From Terriglobia bacterium (GTDB lineage Bacteria > Acidobacteriota > Terriglobia > Bryobacterales > Bryobacteraceae): a DNA stretch of 64,000 bases. Each line of letters begins with the position of its first letter. Positions within the stretch are counted from its first letter, which is position 1. The notes below the pieces were generated by a model that searched no databases, was not told the DNA's origin, and worked only from the letters and a program-made list of their open reading frames with translations. Shown here piece by piece: positions 62,992 through 64,000 of the stretch. The DNA is taken from the NCBI GenBank assembly GCA_020073445.1, contig JAIQFE010000019.1, positions 231,677-295,676 of the forward strand, in the 5' to 3' direction. A program made the translations under genes and the position numbers.

Positions 62992-64000
62992 ATGAAAGAG
63001 TCGAAAAGATCGAAAAGAATGCGACAGCCAACAAGCCGGATGCTGTCTGTATCAGGCCAGGCCGCAGAAAAGTCGCACACGGCCATAAGTCATACGCCGT
63101 CCGAACGTCCGCTCCCTGATTATGTGACAGAGGTATGCGAGCACACCTCTGTTCGGGTAGGTGCGCCCTTGCCCCTGGGGACCTATGCACGTGGCGCAGG
63201 AGTGAACTTTGCGTTCTTCAGCCGACACGCCAGCCGCGTTCGGTTGGAGTTGTTTGATCACTCCGACGATGCCACGGCCGCCAGGGTGATTGATCTGAAT
63301 CCCGCACGCAACCGCACTGGTGACGTGTGGCACGTCTGGGTTGAGGGAATTTGTCCTGGTCAACTCTATGCCCATCGCGTGGACGGCCCGTATGAACCCA
63401 AGGACGGCCATCGCTTCAATTTCAACAGGCTTCTCCTGGACCCCTTCGCCACGGCGATCTCGAGGTTGCCCACCTGGGAGTTCGGTCCGGCTCGGGGATA
63501 CGATCCGTCTGTGTCCGAGGAAAACTCGGTATGTTCTCCAGTCGATAATGCCGGCGCCATGCCAAAATGCGTGTTCACACAGGAGCATTTTCACTGGCAT
63601 GGGGACCGTCCGCCCAGACATCCCTGGTCCGCGACGGTGATTTATGAAGTGCATGTGCGTGGCTTCACCATTCATCCCAGTTCCGGTGTGGAGCATCCCG
63701 GCACGTACCGAGGCCTCATGGAAAAGATCCCCTATTTCAAAGAACTGGGGGTGACGGCCGTGGAACTCATGCCCGTGCAGGAATTCAATGAACACCAGGT
63801 GACGAGCATCAATTCGCAAACAGGCACACCACTCGGAAATTACTGGGGCTACGACCCCGTGGCTTTCTGTGCGCCTAAAGCCTCCTATAGCAGCTCAGGA
63901 GGGATGGGTCAGCAGACGTTGGAGTTCAAGGAAATGGTCCAGGCCTTCCACGACGCGGGCATCGAGGTGATTTTGGACGTGGTCTTCAATCACACGGCCG
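62992..64000 (+). CDS. glgX: Glycogen debranching enzyme GlgX (3' end outside window)
   Basis: 336 codons are visible, open to the window edge. A basic, low-complexity start (KESKRSKRMRQ) precedes the CBM48-like domain (GAPLPLGTYARGAGVNFAFFSRHASRVRLELFD, YAHRVDGPYEPKDGHRFN). The GH13_11 barrel begins with VIYEVHVRGFTIHPSSGV, IPYFKELGVTAVELMPVQEFNEH, NYWGYDPVAFCAP and GIEVILDVVFNHTA. It would trim the limit dextrins left by GlgP. It starts 39 bases after glgP in one operon. Confidence 0.92.
   Translation, partial: MKESKRSKRMRQPTSRMLSVSGQAAEKSHTAISHTPSERPLPDYVTEVCEHTSVRVGAPLPLGTYARGAGVNFAFFSRHASRVRLELFDHSDDATAARVIDLNPARNRTGDVWHVWVEGICPGQLYAHRVDGPYEPKDGHRFNFNRLLLDPFATAISRLPTWEFGPARGYDPSVSEENSVCSPVDNAGAMPKCVFTQEHFHWHGDRPPRHPWSATVIYEVHVRGFTIHPSSGVEHPGTYRGLMEKIPYFKELGVTAVELMPVQEFNEHQVTSINSQTGTPLGNYWGYDPVAFCAPKASYSSSGGMGQQTLEFKEMVQAFHDAGIEVILDVVFNHTA

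Overview
The window looks like a chromosomal piece of an Acidobacteriota bacterium of the Bryobacterales / Candidatus Solibacter type. It is GC-rich, gene-dense and has short intergenic gaps. The lineage call rests on two families that are characteristic of that group: a TIGR03435-type (DUF3738) secreted protein at 53957-54805 and a TIGR03436-type VWA protein at 15822-16814. Many paralogous secreted proteins of unknown function support it. No rRNA, tRNA, CRISPR array, transposase or prophage was seen. No stretch longer than 300 bases lacks a gene.

Layout. 1-1515: tail of ribD, ribE and a methyltransferase. 1593-5738: a HOT/ADHFE1-like alcohol dehydrogenase, a PepSY membrane protein, a flavin reductase and a MetE-like protein. 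5772-12932: a minus-strand array of secreted proteins (three DUF6152-like, four with a GHWExDTLVVDT-type motif, two small paralogous membrane proteins) plus an FAD monooxygenase. 12965-20233: acetyltransferase, DUF3052-like protein, aldehyde dehydrogenase, VWA protein and a very large secreted protein. 20416-25920: rluB/ftcD divergent pair, lipA, a tiny membrane protein and a PAP2 phosphatase, the last two separated by an inserted low-GC lipoprotein gene. 25896-29592: secreted esterase, cupin, beta-propeller and NTF2-like protein. 29696-33268: CBS protein, radical SAM protein, methyltransferase, tadA and a zinc-ribbon/HTH protein. 33371-37129: glycosyltransferase, glyA, rpiB and LysR. 37228-41605: leuABCD. 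41639-43691: SagB-like oxidoreductase with two small genes. 43730-48433: RND pump. 48448-52077: TMEM175-like channel and secreted proteins/hydrolases. 52229-54805: ECF sigma factor, a ZAS-TonB fusion and the DUF3738 protein.

At about 55,705 the content changes abruptly. An ammonium transporter and a transketolase, facing away from each other, are both cut at their 5' ends within a few bases. Beyond that point lies a sugar-phosphate/glycogen block: tkt (truncated), rpiB (fragment), zwf, a HAD gene (fragment), tal, glgP and glgX (runs off the window). These genes would release glucose phosphates from glycogen and feed the oxidative and non-oxidative pentose phosphate routes. The repeated breakage (four remnants in under 4 kb) suggests a transferred, decaying island or a chimeric join.

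Strongest leads: (1) the 55.7 kb junction; (2) the lipoprotein islet at 23.6-25.06 kb, flanked by 64-bp copies whose six differences are all synonymous third-codon changes; (3) an anti-sigma zinc motif and a TonB C-terminus in one protein directly behind an ECF sigma factor; (4) candidate autoregulation of the zinc-ribbon/HTH gene through a 32-bp spaced direct repeat; (5) overlapping divergent -10 elements between rluB and ftcD, and several genes that look leaderless; (6) dispersed REP/REPIN-like palindromes of at least three types. Function calls come from reading motifs by eye. No database search was possible.
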